A stretch of DNA of 64,000 bases from Hydractinia symbiolongicarpus (lineage: Eukaryota; Cnidaria; Hydrozoa; Anthoathecata; Hydractiniidae). Position 1 is the stretch's first letter. Every line of letters starts with the position of its first letter. Below are positions 34,901 through 48,500 of the stretch, one piece after another. The translations under genes and the position numbers were made by a program. The notes below the pieces were generated by a model. The model saw only the letters and a program-made list of their open reading frames with translations. It was not told where the DNA came from and did no database searches. The stretch is from positions 3,908,001 through 3,972,000 of the forward strand of contig NC_079876.1 of assembly GCF_029227915.1 (NCBI RefSeq), in the 5' to 3' direction.

Positions 34901-37900
34901 TCATGTCAAATTAAAAATAATGTTATTTCTTGGAGTCCAATTGTCTCACTTATAACATTTATAAAGTCACAGTCCAAAATCAGTTCAATTAAATCCCACA
35001 GTCAATCGTTTCACTGCTAAAAGCGATGCAACCTAGTAATATTGGAAAAATATCGCTAAATACATGTTGGTACGAGTATGTGACGCAACCGTTGTAACTG
35101 AAGCAGATTGATATCGTTAGAAAGTCAATGAAATGTAGTTTTTGAAACTGTCGTTATTTCTTCAGCGCGCGATAACGGCTAGGATTGGTCCCACAGTAAA
35201 AATGACTTAACTATCTAAATTTTTAGATGAAGTGCTACCACAGCGCCCAGTGTAATCGCTGAGTTCCGGCAATCATGTCAAATTAAGAAGAATGTTATTT
35301 CTTGGAGTCCAATTGTCTCATTTATCACATTTATCAATTCACAGCCCAATATCAGTTCAATTAAGTCCCACTGTCAATCGTTTCACTGTTAAAAGCGATA
35401 CAACCTAGTATTACCGGAAAGATATCACGAAATACATTTTGGTAAGAATATGTGACTTAGCTGTTGTAACTCAAACGGATTGATACTGTTAGAAAGTCAA
35501 TGAAATGTACTTTTTGAAACTGTCGCTATTTTTTCAGAGCGGTATAACGACTAGGATTGGTCCCACAGTAAGAAATGACTTATTTATCTAAATTCTTAAA
35601 TGAAGCGCTACCACAGCGCCCAGTGTAATCACAGAGTTCCGGCAATCATGTCAAATTAAAAGGAAATGTTATTTCTTGGAGTCCAATTGTCTCACTTATA
35701 ACATTTATAAGGTCACAGTCAAAAATCAGTTCAATTTAATCCCACAGTTAATCATTTCACTGTTAAAAGCGATGCAACCTATTAATATGAGAAAATTATC
35801 GCTAAATACATGTTGGTACGAATATATGACTCATCCGTTGTAACTCAAACGGATTGATGCTGTTAGAAAGTCAATGAAATGTAGTTTTTGAACCTGTCTC
35901 TATTTCTTCAGCGCGCGATAACGGCTAGGATTGGTCCCACAGTAAAAATGACTTAACTATCTAAATTTTTAGATGAAGCGCTACCACAGCGCCCAGTGTA
36001 ATCGCTGAGTTCCGGCAATCATGTCAAATTAAGAAGAATGTTATTTCTTGGAGTCCAATTGTCTCATTTATCACATTTATCAATTCACAGCCCAATATCA
36101 GTTCAATTAAGTCCCACTGTCAATCGTTTCACTGTTAAAAGCGATACAACCTAGTATTACCGGAAAGATATCACGAAATACATTTTGGTAAGAATATGTG
36201 ACTTAGCTGTTGTAACTCAAACGGATTGATACTGTTAGAAAGTCAATGAAATGTACTTTTTGAAACTGTCGCTATTTTTTCAGAGCGGGATAACGACTAG
36301 GATTGGTCCCACAGTAAGAAATGACTTATTTATCTAAATTCTTAAATGAAGCGCTACCACAGCGCCCAGTGTAATCGCAGAGTTCCGGCAATCATGTCAA
36401 ATTAAAAGGAAATGTTATTTCTTGGAGTCCAATTGTCTCACTTATAACATTTATAAGGTCACAGTCAAAAATCATTTCAATTTAATCCCACAGTTAATTA
36501 TTTCACTGTTAAAAGCGATGCAACCTATTAATATGAGAAAATTATCGCTAAATACATGTTGGTACGAATATATGACTCATCCGTTGTAACTCAAACGGAT
36601 TGATGCTGTTAGAAAGTCAATGAAATGTAGTTTTTGAACCTGTCTCTATTTCTTCAGCGCGGGATAACGGCTAGGATTGGTCCCACAGTAAGAAATGACT
36701 TATTTATCTAAATTCTTAAATGAAGCGCTACCACAGCGCCCAGTGTAATCGCTGAGTTCCGGCAATCATGTCAAATTAAAAATAATGTTATTTCTTGGAG
36801 TCCAATTGTCTCACTTATAACATTTATAAGGTCACAGCTCAAAATCAGTTCCAATTAAGTCCCACAGTCAATCGTTTCACTGTTAAAAGCGATACAACCT
36901 AGTATTACCGGAAAGATATCACGAAATACATTTTGGTAAGAATATGTGACTTAGCTGTTGTAACTCAAACGGATTGATACTGTTAGAAAGTCAATGAAAT
37001 GTACTTTTTGAAACTGTCGCTATTTTTTCAGAGCGGGATAACGACTAGGATTGGTCCCACAGTAAGAAATGACTTATTTATCTAAATTCTTAAATGAAGC
37101 GCTACCACAGCGCCCAGTGTAATCGCAGAGTTCCGGCAATCATGTCAAATTAAAAGGAAATGTTATTTCTTGGAGTCCAATTGTCTCACTTATAACATTT
37201 ATAAGGTCACAGTCAAAAATCATTTCAATTTAATCCCACAGTTAATCATTTCACTGTTAAAAGCGATGCAACCTATTAATATGAGAAAATTATCGCTAAA
37301 TACATGTTGGTACGAATATATGACTCATCCGTTGTAACTCAAACGGATTGATGCTGTTAGAAAGTCAATGAAATGTAGTTTTTGAACCTGTCTCTATTTC
37401 TTCAGCGCGGGATAACGGCTAGGATTGGTCCCACAGTAAAAAATGACTTATTTATCTAAATTTTTAAATGAAGCGCTACCACAGCGACCAGTGTAATCGC
37501 TGAGTTCCGGCAATCATGTCAAATTAAGAAGAATGTTATTTCTTGTAGTCCAATTGTCTCACTTATAACATTTATAAAGTCACAGTCCAAAATCAGTTCA
37601 ATTAAGTCCCACAGTCAATCGTTTCACTGCTAAAAGCGATGCAACCTAGTAATATTGGAAAAATATCGCTAAATACATGTTGGTACGAGTATGTGACGCA
37701 ACCGTTGTAACTGAAGCAGATTGATATCGTTAGAAAGTCAATGAAATGTAGTTTTTGAAACTGTCGCTATTTCTTCAGCGCACGATAACGGCTAGGATTA
37801 GTCCCACAGTAAAAATGACTTAACTATCTAAATTCTTAAATGAAGCGCTACCACAGCGCTCAGTGTAATCGCTGAGTTCCGGCAATCATGTCAAATTAAA

Positions 37901-37914
37901 AAGAATGTTATTTC
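31948..37914. repeat. 14-monomer HOR, copy 1, expanded to 16 monomers (5,967 bp)
   Basis: Monomers start at 31948, 32321, 32693, 33066, 33439, 33811, 34184, 34557, 34930, 35302, 35676, 36048, 36422, 36795, 37170 and 37543. The order is that of the 5,219 bp repeat, with two additional monomers (748 bp) near 36.4-37.2 kb. Private markers shared only with the copy at 53,941 are GTAGTTTATG (about 32,153) and ATTAAATCCCAC in unit 9 (about 34,988). Confidence 0.95.
36422..37169. repeat. 748 bp two-monomer insertion in 14-mer HOR copy 1
   Basis: Relative to the copies at 37,915 and 53,941, this copy has two further monomers. The units at 36422 and 37170 are nearly identical (both carry CAAAAATCATTTCAATTT). 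Between them sits a monomer (36795) with CAGCTCAAAATCAGTTCCAA and AATAATG, a front otherwise typical of unit 4. The exact edges cannot be fixed because the flanks are the same repeat. The matching copy at 53,941 lacks the insertion, so it arose after the long duplication or was lost from the other copy. Confidence 0.85.
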
Positions 37915-40900
37915 TTGGAGTCCAATTGTCTCACTTATAAAATTTATAAGGTCCCAGTCAAAAATCAGTTCAATTTAATCCCACAGTCAATCATTTCACT
38001 GTTAAAAGCGATGCAACCTATTAATATGAGAAAATTATCGCTAAATACATGTTGGTACGAATATATGACTCATCCGTTGTTACTCAAACGGATTGATGCT
38101 GTTAGAAAGTCAATGAAATGTAGTTTTTGAAACTGTCTCTATATCTTCAGCGCGGGATAACGGCTAGGATTGGTCCCACAGTAAAAAATGACTTATTTAT
38201 CTAAATTTTTAAATGAAGCGCTACCAAAGCGACCAGTGTAATCGCTGAGTTCCTGCAATCATGTCAAATTAAGAAGAATGTTATTTCTTGTAGTCCAATT
38301 GTCTCACTTATAACATTTATAAAGTCACAGTCCAAAGTCAGTTCAATTAAATCCCACAGTCAATCGTTTCACTGTTAAAAGCGATGCAACCTATTAATAT
38401 TGGAAAAATATCGCTAAATACATGTTGGTACGAGTATGTGACGCAACCGTTGTAACTGAAGCGGATTGATACCGTTAGAAAGTCAATGAAATGTAGCTTT
38501 TGAAACTGTCGCTATTTCTTCAGCGCGCGATAACGGCTAGGATTAGTCCCACAGTAAAAATGACTTAACTATCTAAATTTTTAAATGAAGTGCTACCAAA
38601 GCGCCCAGTGTAATCGCTGAGTTCCGGCAATCACGTCAAATTAAGAAGAATGTTATTTCTTGGGGTCCAGTTTTCTCATTTATCACATTTATCAGGTCAC
38701 AGTCCAAAGTTATTTCAATTAAGTCACACAGTCAATCGTTTCACTGTTAATAGCGATGCAACATAGTAATATCAGAAAAATATCGCTAAACACATGTTGG
38801 TACGGATATGTGACCCAACCGTTGTAACTCACACGGACTGTAACCGTTAGAAAGTCAATGAAATGTAGTTTTTGAAACTGTCGCTATTTCTTCAGCGCGC
38901 GATAACAGATAGGATTGGTCTTACAGTAAGAAATGACATATTTATCTAAAATTTTAAATGAAGCGCTACCACAGCGCCCAGTGTAATCGCTGAGTTCCGG
39001 CAATCATGTCAAATTAAAAATAATGTTATTTCTTGGAGTCCAATTGTCTCACTTATAACATTTATAAGGTCACAGCTCAAAATCAGTTCCAATTAAGTCC
39101 CACAGTCAATCGTTTCACTGTTAAAAGCGATACAACCTAGTATTACCGGAAAGATATCACGAAATACATTTTGGTACGAGTATGTGACGCAACCGTTGTA
39201 ACTGAAGAGGATTGATACCGTTAGAAAGTCAATGAAATGTAGTTTTTGAAACTGTCGCTATTTCTTCAGCGCGCGATAACGGCTAGGATTGGTCCAACAG
39301 TAAAAATGACTTAATTATCTAAATTTTAAAATGAAGTGCTACCACAGCGCCCAGTGCAATCTCTGAGTTCCGGCAATCACGTCAAATTAAGAAGAATGTT
39401 ATTTCTTGGAGTCCAATTGTCTCACTTATAACACTTATAAGGTCACAGCCCAATATTAGTTCAATTAAGTCCCACAGTCAATCGTTTCACTGTTAAAAGC
39501 GATACAACCTAGTATTACCGGAAAGATATCACGAAATACATTTTGGTAAGAATATGTGACTCAGCCGTTGCAACTCAAACGGATGGTACTGTTAGAAAGT
39601 CAATGAAATGTACTTTTTGAAACTGTCGCTATTTCTTCAGAGCGGGATAACGGCTAGGATTGGTCCCACAGTAAGAAATGACTTATTTATCTAAATTCTT
39701 AAATGAAGCGCTACCACAGCGCCCAGTGTAATCGCTGAGTTCCGGCAATCATGTCAAATTAAAAAGAATTTTATTTCTTGGAGTCCAATTGTCTCACTTA
39801 TAACATTTATAAGGTCACAGTCAAAAATCAGTTCAATTTAATCCCACAGTCAATCGTTTCACTGTTAAAAGCGATGCAACCTATTAATATGAGAAAATTA
39901 TCGCTAAATACATGTTGGTACGAATATGTGACTCATCCGTTGTAACTCAAACGGATTGATGCTGTTAGAAAGTCAATGAAATGTAGTTTTTGATACTGTC
40001 TCTATTTCTTCAGCGCGGGATAACGGCTAGGATTGGTCCCACAATATAAAATGACTTATTTATCTAAATTTTTAAATAAAGCGCTACCACAGCGACCAGT
40101 GTAATCGCTGAGTTCCGGCAATCATGTCAAATTAAGAAGAATGTTATTTCTTGTAGTCCAATTGTCTCACTTATAACGTTTATAAAGTCACAGTCCAAAA
40201 TCAGTTCAATTAAGTCCCACAGTCAATAGTTTCACTGTTAAAAGCGATGCAACCTAGTAATGTTGGAAAAATATCGCTAAATACATGTTGGTACGAGCAT
40301 GTGACGCAACAGTTGTAACTGAAGCGGATTGATACCGTTAGAAAGTCAATGAAATGTAGTTTTTGATACTGTCTCTATTTCTTCAGCGCGGGATAACGGC
40401 TAGGATTGGTCCCACAATATAAAATGACTTATTTATCTAAATTTTTAAATGAAGCGCTACCACAGCGACCAGTGTAATCGCTGAGTTCCGACAATCATGT
40501 CAAATTCAGAAGAATGTTATTTCTTGTAGTCCAATTGTCTCACTTATAACGTTTATGAAGTCACAGTCCAAAATCAGTTCAATTAAGTCCCACAGTCAAT
40601 CGTTTCACTGTTAATAGCGATGCAACATAGTAATATCAGAAAAATATCGCTAAATACATGTTGGTACGGATATGTGACCCAACCGTTGTAACTCACACGG
40701 ACTGTAACCGTTAGAAAGTCAATGAAATGTAGTTTTTGAAACTGTCGCTATTTCTTCAGCGCGCGATAACAGATAGGATTGGTCTTACAGTAAGAAATGA
40801 CATATTTATCTAAAATTTTAAATGAAGCGCTACTACAGCGCCCAGTGTAATCGCTGAGTTCCGGCAATCATGTCAAATTAAAAATAATGTTATTTCTTGG

Positions 40901-43133
40901 AGTCCAATTGTCTCACTTATAACATTTATAAAGTCACAGTCCAAAATCAGTTCAATTAAGTCCCACAGTCAATCGTTTCACTGCTAAAAGCGATGCAACC
41001 TAGTAATATTGGAAAAATATCGCTAAATACATGTTGGTACGAGTATGTGACGCAACCGTTGTAACTGAAGCAGATTGATATCGTTAGAAAGTCAATGAAA
41101 TGTAGTTTTTGAAACTGTCGTTATTTCTTCAGCGCGCGATAACGGCTAGGATTGGTCCCACAGTAAAAATGACTTAACTATCTAAATTTTTAGATGAAGT
41201 GCTACCACAGCGCCCAGTGTAATCGCTGAGTTCCGGCAATCATGTCAAATTAAGAAGAATGTTATTTCTTGGAGTCCAATTGTCTCATTTATCACATTTA
41301 TCAATTCACAGCCCAATATCAGTTCAATTAAGTCCCACTGTCAATCGTTTCACTGTTAAAAGCGATACAACCTAGTATTACCGGAAAGATATCACGAAAT
41401 ACATTTTGGTAAGAATATGTGACTTAGCTGTTGTAACTCAAACGGATTGATACTGTTAGAAAGTCAATGAAATGTACTTTTTGAAACTGTCGCTATTTTT
41501 TCAGAGCGGGATAACGACTAGGATTGGTCCCACAGTAAGAAATGACTTATTTATCTAAATTCTTAAATGAAGCGCTACCACAGCGCCCAGTGTAATCACA
41601 GAGTTCCGGCAATCATGTCAAATTAAAAGGAAATGTTATTTCTTGGAGTCCAATTGTCTCACTTATAACATTTATAAGGTCACAGTCAAAAATCAGTTCA
41701 ATTTAATCCCACAGTTAATCATTTCACTGTTAAAAGCGATGCAACCTATTAATATGAGAAAATTATCGCTAAATACATGTTGGTACGAATATATGACTCA
41801 TCCGTTGTAACTCAAACGGATTGATGCTGTTAGAAAGTCAATGAAATGTAGTTTTTGAACCTGTCTCTATTTCTTCAGCGCGCGATAACGGCTAGGATTG
41901 GTCCCACAGTAAAAATGACTTAACTATCTAAATTTTTAGATGAAGTGCTACCACAGCGCCCAGTGTAATCGCTGAGTTCCGGCAATCATGTCAAATTAAG
42001 AAGAATGTTATTTCTTGGAGTCCAATTGTCTCATTTATCACATTTATCAATTCACAGCCCAATATCAGTTCAATTAAGTCCCACTGTCAATCGTTTCACT
42101 GTTAAAAGCGATACAACCTAGTATTACCGGAAAGATATCACGAAATACATTTTGGTAAGAATATGTGACTTAGCTGTTGTAACTCAAACGGATTGATACT
42201 GTTAGAAAGTCAATGAAATGTACTTTTTGAAACTCTCGCTATTTTTTCAGACCGGGATAACGACTAGGATTGGTCCCACAGTAAGAAATGACTTATTTAT
42301 CTAAATTCTTAAATGAAGCGCTACCACAGCGCCCAGTGTAATCGCAGAGTTCCGGCAATCATGTCAAATTAAAAGGAAATGTTATTTCTTGGAGTCCAAT
42401 TGTCTCACTTATAACATTTATAAGGTCACAGTCAAAAATCAGTTCAATTTAATCCCACAGTTAATCATTTCACTGTTAAAAGCGATGCAACCTATTAATA
42501 TGAGAAAATTATCGCTAAATACATGTTGGTACGAATATATGACTCATCCGTTGTAACTCAAACGGATTGATGCTGTTAGAAAGTCAATGAAATGTAGTTT
42601 TTGAACCTGTCTCTATTTCTTCAGCGCGGGATAACGGCTAGGATTGGTCCCACAGTAAAAAATGACTTATTTATCTAAATTTTTAAATGAAGCGCTACCA
42701 CAGCGACCAGTGTAATCGCTGAGTTCCGGCAATCATGTCAAATTAAGAAGAATGTTATTTCTTGTAGTCCAATTGTCTCACTTATAACATTTATAAAGTC
42801 ACAGTCCAAAATCAGTTCAATTAAGTCCCACAGTCAATCGTTTCACTGCTAAAAGCGATGCAACCTAGTAATATTGGAAAAATATCGCTAAATACATGTT
42901 GGTACGAGTATGTGACGCAACCGTTGTAACTGAAGCAGATTGATATCGTTAGAAAGTCAATGAAATGTAGTTTTTGAAACTGTCGCTATTTCTTCAGCGC
43001 ACGATAACGGCTAGGATTAGTCCCACAGTAAAAATGACTTAACTATCTAAATTCTTAAATGAAGCGCTACCACAGCGCTCAGTGTAATCGCTGAGTTCCG
43101 GCAATCATGTCAAATTAAAAAGAATGTTATTTC
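37915..43133. repeat. 14-monomer HOR, copy 2 (5,219 bp, reference copy)
   Basis: Units start at 37915, 38288, 38660, 39033, 39406, 39778, 40151, 40524, 40897, 41269, 41643, 42015, 42389 and 42762. Front markers: unit 1 AAAATTTATAAGGTCCC; unit 3 GGGGTCCAGTTTTC; unit 4 CAGCTCAAAATCAG; unit 5 AACACTTATAAGG; unit 6 TTTTATTTC; units 7 and 8 ATAACGTTTAT; units 10 and 12 CATTTATCAATTCAC; units 11 and 13 AAAAGGAAATG. Delta bodies follow units 3 and 8, and zeta bodies follow units 6 and 7. Units 10-11 and 12-13 are themselves a repeated pair. Confidence 0.96.
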
Positions 43134-45550
43134 TTGGATTCCAATTGTCTCACTTATAAAATTTATAAGGTCACAGTCAAAAATCAGTTCAATTTAATCC
43201 CACAGTCAATCATTTCACTGTTAAAAGCGATGCAACCTATTAATATGAGAAAATTATCGCTAAATACATGTTGGTACGAATATATGACTCATCCGTTGTT
43301 ACTCAAACGGATTGATGCTGTTAGAAAGTCAATGAAATGTAGTTTTTGAAACTGTCTCTATATCTTCAGCGCGGGATAACGGCTAGGATTGGTCCCACAG
43401 TAAAAAATGACTTATTTATCTAAATTTTTAAATGAAGCGCTACCAAAGCGACCAGTGTAATCGCTGAGTTCCTGCAATCATGTCAAATTAAGAAGAATGT
43501 TATTTCTTGTAGTCCAATTGTCTCACTTATAACATTTATAAAGTCACAGTCCAAAGTCAGTTCAATTAAGTCCCACAGTCAATCGTTTCACTGTTAAAAG
43601 CGATGCAACCTATTAATATTGGAACAATATCGCTAAATACATGTTGGTACGAGTATGTGACGCAACCGTTGTAACTGAAGCGGATTGATACCGTTAGAAA
43701 GTCAATGAAATGTAGCTTTTGAAACTGTCGCTATTTCTTCAGCGCGCGATAACGGCTAGGATTAGTCCCACAGTAAAAATGACTTAACTATCTAAATTTT
43801 TAAATGAAGTGCTACCAAAGCGCCCAGTGTAATCGCTGAGTTCCGGCAATCACGTCAAATTAAGAAGAATGTTATTTCTTGGGGTCCAGTTTTCTCATTT
43901 ATCACATTTATCAGGTCACAGTCCAAAGTTAGTTCAATTAAGTCACACAGTCAATCGTTTCACTGTTAATAGCGATGCAACATAGTAATATCAGAAAAAT
44001 ATCGCTAAACACATGTTGGTACGGATATGTGACCCAACCGTTGTAACTCACACGGATTGTAACCGTTAGAAAGTCAATGAAATGTAGTTTTTGAAACTGT
44101 CGCTATTTCTTCAGCGCGCGATAACAGATAGGATTGGTCTTACAGTAAGAAATGACATATTTATCTAAAATTTTAAATGAAGCGCTACCACAGCGCCCAG
44201 TGTAATCGCTGAGTTCCGGCAATCATGTCAAATTAAAAATAATGTTATTTCTTGGTGTCCAATTGTCTCACTTATAACATTTATAAGGTCACAGCTCAAA
44301 ATCAGTTCCAATTAAGTCCCACAGTCAATCGTTTCACTGTTAAAAGCGATACAACCTAGTATTACCGGAAAGATATCACGAAATACATTTTGGTACGAGT
44401 ATGTGACGCAACCGTTGTAACTGAAGAGGATTGATACCGTTAGAAAGTCAATGAAATGTAGTTTTTGAAACTGTCGCTATTTCTTCAGCGCGCGATAACG
44501 GCTAGGATTGTTCCAACAGTAAAAATGACTTAATTATCTAAATTTTAAAATGAAGTGCTACCACAGCGCCCAGTGCAATATCTGAGTTCCGGCAATCACG
44601 TCAAATTAAGAAGAATGTTATTTCTTGGAGTCCAATTGTCTCACTTATAACATTTATAAGGTCACAGCCCAATATTAGTTCAATTAAGTCCCACAGTCAA
44701 TCGTTTCACTGTTAAAAGCGATACAACCTAGTATTACCGGAAAGATATCACGAAATACATTTTGGTAAGAATATGTGACTCAGCCGTTGCAACTCAAACG
44801 GATGGTACTGTTAGAAAGTCAATGAAATGTACTTTTTGAAACTGTCGCTATTTCTTCAGAGCGGGATAACGGCTAGGACTGGTCCCACAGTAAGAAATGA
44901 CTTATTTATCTAAATTCTTAAATGAAGCGCTACCACAGCGCCCAGTGTAATCGCTGAGTTCCGGCAATCATGTCAAATTAAAAAGAATTTTATTTCTTGG
45001 AGTCCAATTGTCTCACTTATAACATTTATAAGGTCACAGTCAAAAATCAGTTCAATTTAATCCCACAGTCAATCGTTTCACTGTTAAAAGCGATGCAACC
45101 TATTAATATGAGAAAATTATCGCTATATACATGTTGGTACGAATATGTGACTCATCCGTTGTAACTCAAACGGATTGATGCTGTTAGAAAGTCAATGAAA
45201 TGTAGTTTTTGATACTGTCTCTATTTCTTCAGCGCGGGATAACGGCTAGGATTGGTCCCACAATATAAAATGACTTATTTATCTAAATTTTTAAATAAAG
45301 CGCTACCACAGCGACCAGTGTAATCGCTGAGTTCCGGCAATCATGTCAAATTAAGAAGAATGTTATTTCTTGTAGTCCAATTGTCTCACTTATAACGTTT
45401 ATAAAGTCACAGTCCAAAATCAGTTCAATTAAGTCCCACAGTCAATAGTTTCACTGTTAAAAGCGATGCAACCTAGTAATGTTGGAATAATATCGCTAAA
45501 TACATGTTGGTACGAGTATGTGACGCAACCGTTGTAACTGAAGCGGATTG
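43134..45550. repeat. 14-monomer HOR, partial copy (about 6.5 units)
   Basis: Units 1 to 7 start at 43134, 43507, 43879, 44252, 44625, 44997 and 45370 and follow the order of the 14-monomer repeat. The first has TTGGATTCC instead of TTGGAGTCC and GGTCACAG instead of GGTCCCAG. Unit 5 has ACATTTATAAGG rather than ACACTTATAAGG. Agreement fails in unit 7 (GTATGTGACGCAACCG near 45,515 instead of GCATGTGACGCAACAG), where the array passes into the mixed block. Confidence 0.9.
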
Positions 45551-48500
45551 ATACCGTTAGAAAGTCAATGAAATGTAGTTTTTGATACTGTCTCTATTTC
45601 TTCAGCGCAGGATAACGGCTTGGATTGGTCCCACAATATAAAATGACTTATTTATCTAAGTTTTTAAATGAAGCGCTACCACAGCGACCAGTGTAATCGC
45701 TGAGTTCCGGCAATCATGTCAAATTAAGAAGAATGTTATTTCTTGTAGTCCAATTGTCTCACTTATAACGTTTATGAAGTCACAGTCCAAAATCAGTTCA
45801 ATTGAGTCACACAGTCAATAGTTTCACTGTTAAAAGCGATGCAACCTAGTAATTTTGGAAAAATATCGCTAAATACATGTTGGTACGATTATGTGACGCA
45901 ACCGTTGTAACTGAAGCGCATTGATACCGTTAGAGAGTCAATGAAATGTAGTTTTTGAAACTGTCGCTATTTCTTCAGCGCGCGATAACGGCTAGGATTG
46001 GTCCCACAGTAAAAATGACTTAATTATCTAAGTTTTTAAATGAAGTGCTACCACAGCGCCCAGTGTAATCGCTGAGTTCCGGCAATCACGTCAAATTAAG
46101 AAGAATGTTGTTTCTTGGAGTCCAATTTTCTCATTTATCACATTTATCAGGTCACAGTCCAAAGTTAGTTCAATTAAGTCACACAGTCAATCGTTTCACT
46201 GTTAAAAGCGATGTAACCTAGTAATATCAGAAAAATATCGCTAAATATATGTTGGTACGAATATGTGACCCAACCGTTGTAACTCACACGGACTGTAACC
46301 GTTAGAAAGTCAATGAAATGTAGTTTTTGAAACTGTCGCTATTTCTTCAGCGCGCGATAACAGATAGGATTGGTCTTACAGTAAGAAATGACATATTTAT
46401 CTAAATTTTTAAATGAAGCGCTACCACAGCGCCCAGTGTAATCGCTGAGTTCCGGCAATCATTTCAAATTAAAAAGAATGTTATTTCTTGGAGTCCAATT
46501 GTCTCACTTATAACATTTATAAGGTCACAGCCCAAAATCAGTTCCAATTACGTCCCACAGTCAATCGTTTCACTGTTAAAAGCGATACAACCTAGTATTA
46601 CCGGAAAGATATCACGAAATACATTTCGGTAAGAATATGTGACTCAACCGTTGTAACTCAAACGGATTGATACTGTTAGAAAGTCAATGAAATGTACTTT
46701 TTGAAACTGTCTCTATTTCTTCAGAGCGGGATAACGGCTAGGATTGGTCCCACAGTAAGAAATGACATATTTATCTAAATTTTTAAATGAAACGCTACCA
46801 CAGCGACCAGTGTAATCGCTAAGTTCCGGCAATCATGTCAAATTAAAAAGAATGTTATTTCTTGGAGTCCAATTGTCTCACTTATAACATTTATAAGGTC
46901 ACAGTCAAAAATCAGTTCAATTTAATCCCACAGTCAATCGTTTCACTGTTAAAAGCGATGCAACATATTAATATGAGGAAATTATCGCTAAATACATGTT
47001 GGTACGAATATGTGACTCATCCGTTGTAACTGAAGCGGATTGATACCGTTAGAAAGTCAATGAAATGTAGTTTTTGATACTGTCTCTATTTCTTCAGCGC
47101 AGGATAACGGCTTGGATTGGTCCCACAATATAAAATGACTTATTTATCTAAGTTTTTAAATGAAGCGCTACCACAGCGACCAGTGTAATCGCTGAGTTCC
47201 GGCAATCATGTCAAATTAAGAAGAATGTTATTTCTTGTAGTCCAATTGTCTCACTTATAACGTTTATGAAGTCACAGTCCAAAATCAGTTCAATTGAGTC
47301 CCACAGTCAATAGTTTCACTGTTAAAAGCGATGCAACCTAGTAATTTTGGAAAAATATCGCTAAATACATGTTGGTACGAGTATGTGACGCAACCGTTGT
47401 AACTGAAGCGCATTGATACCGTTAGAGAGTCAATGAAATGTAGTTTTTGAAACTGTCGCTATTTCTTCAGCGCGCGATAACGGCTAGGATTGGTCCCACA
47501 GTAAAAATGACTTAATTATCTAAGTTTTTAAATGAAGTGCTACCACAGCGCCCAGTGTAATCGCTGAGTTCCGGCAATCACGTCAAATTAAGAAGAATGT
47601 TGTTTCTTGGAGTCCAATTTTCTCATTTATCACATTTATCAGGTCACAGTCCAAAGTTAGTTCAATTAAGTCACACAGTCAATCGTTTCACTGTTAAAAG
47701 CGATGTAACCTAGTAATATCAGAAAAATATCGCTAAATATATGTTGGTACGAATATGTGACCCAACCGTTGTAACTCACACGGACTGTAACCGTTAGAAA
47801 GTCAATGAAATGTAGTTTTTGAAACTGTCGCTATTTCTTCAGCGCGCGATAACAGATAGGATTGGTCTTACAGTAAGAAATGACATATTTATCTAAATTT
47901 TTAAATGAAGCGCTACCACAGCGCCCAGTTTAATCGCTGAGTTCCGGCAATCATTTCAAATTAAAAAGAATGTTATTTCTTGGAGTCCAATTGTCTCACT
48001 TATAACATTTATAAGGTCACAGCCCAAAATCAGTTCCAATTACGTCCCACAGTCAATCGTTTCACTGTTAAAAGCGATACAACCTAGTATTACCGGAAAG
48101 ATATCACGAAATACATTTCGGTAAGAATATGTGACTCAACCGTTGTAACTCAAACGGATTGATACTGTTAGAAAGTCAATGAAATGTACTTTTTGAAACT
48201 GTCTCTATTTCTTCAGAGCGGGATAACGGCTAGGATTGGTCCCACAGTAAGAAATGACTTATTTATCTAAATTCTTAAATGAAGCGCTACCACAGCGCCC
48301 AGTGTAATCGCTGAGTTGCGGCAATCATGTCAAATTAAGAAGAATGTTATTTCTTGGAGTCCAATTGTCTCACTTTCACATTTATAAGGTCGCAGCCCAA
48401 AATCAGTTCAATTAAGTCCCACAGCCAATTGTTTCACTGTTAAAAGCGATGCAACCTAGTAATACCGGAAAGACATCACGAAATACATGTTGGTAAGAAT

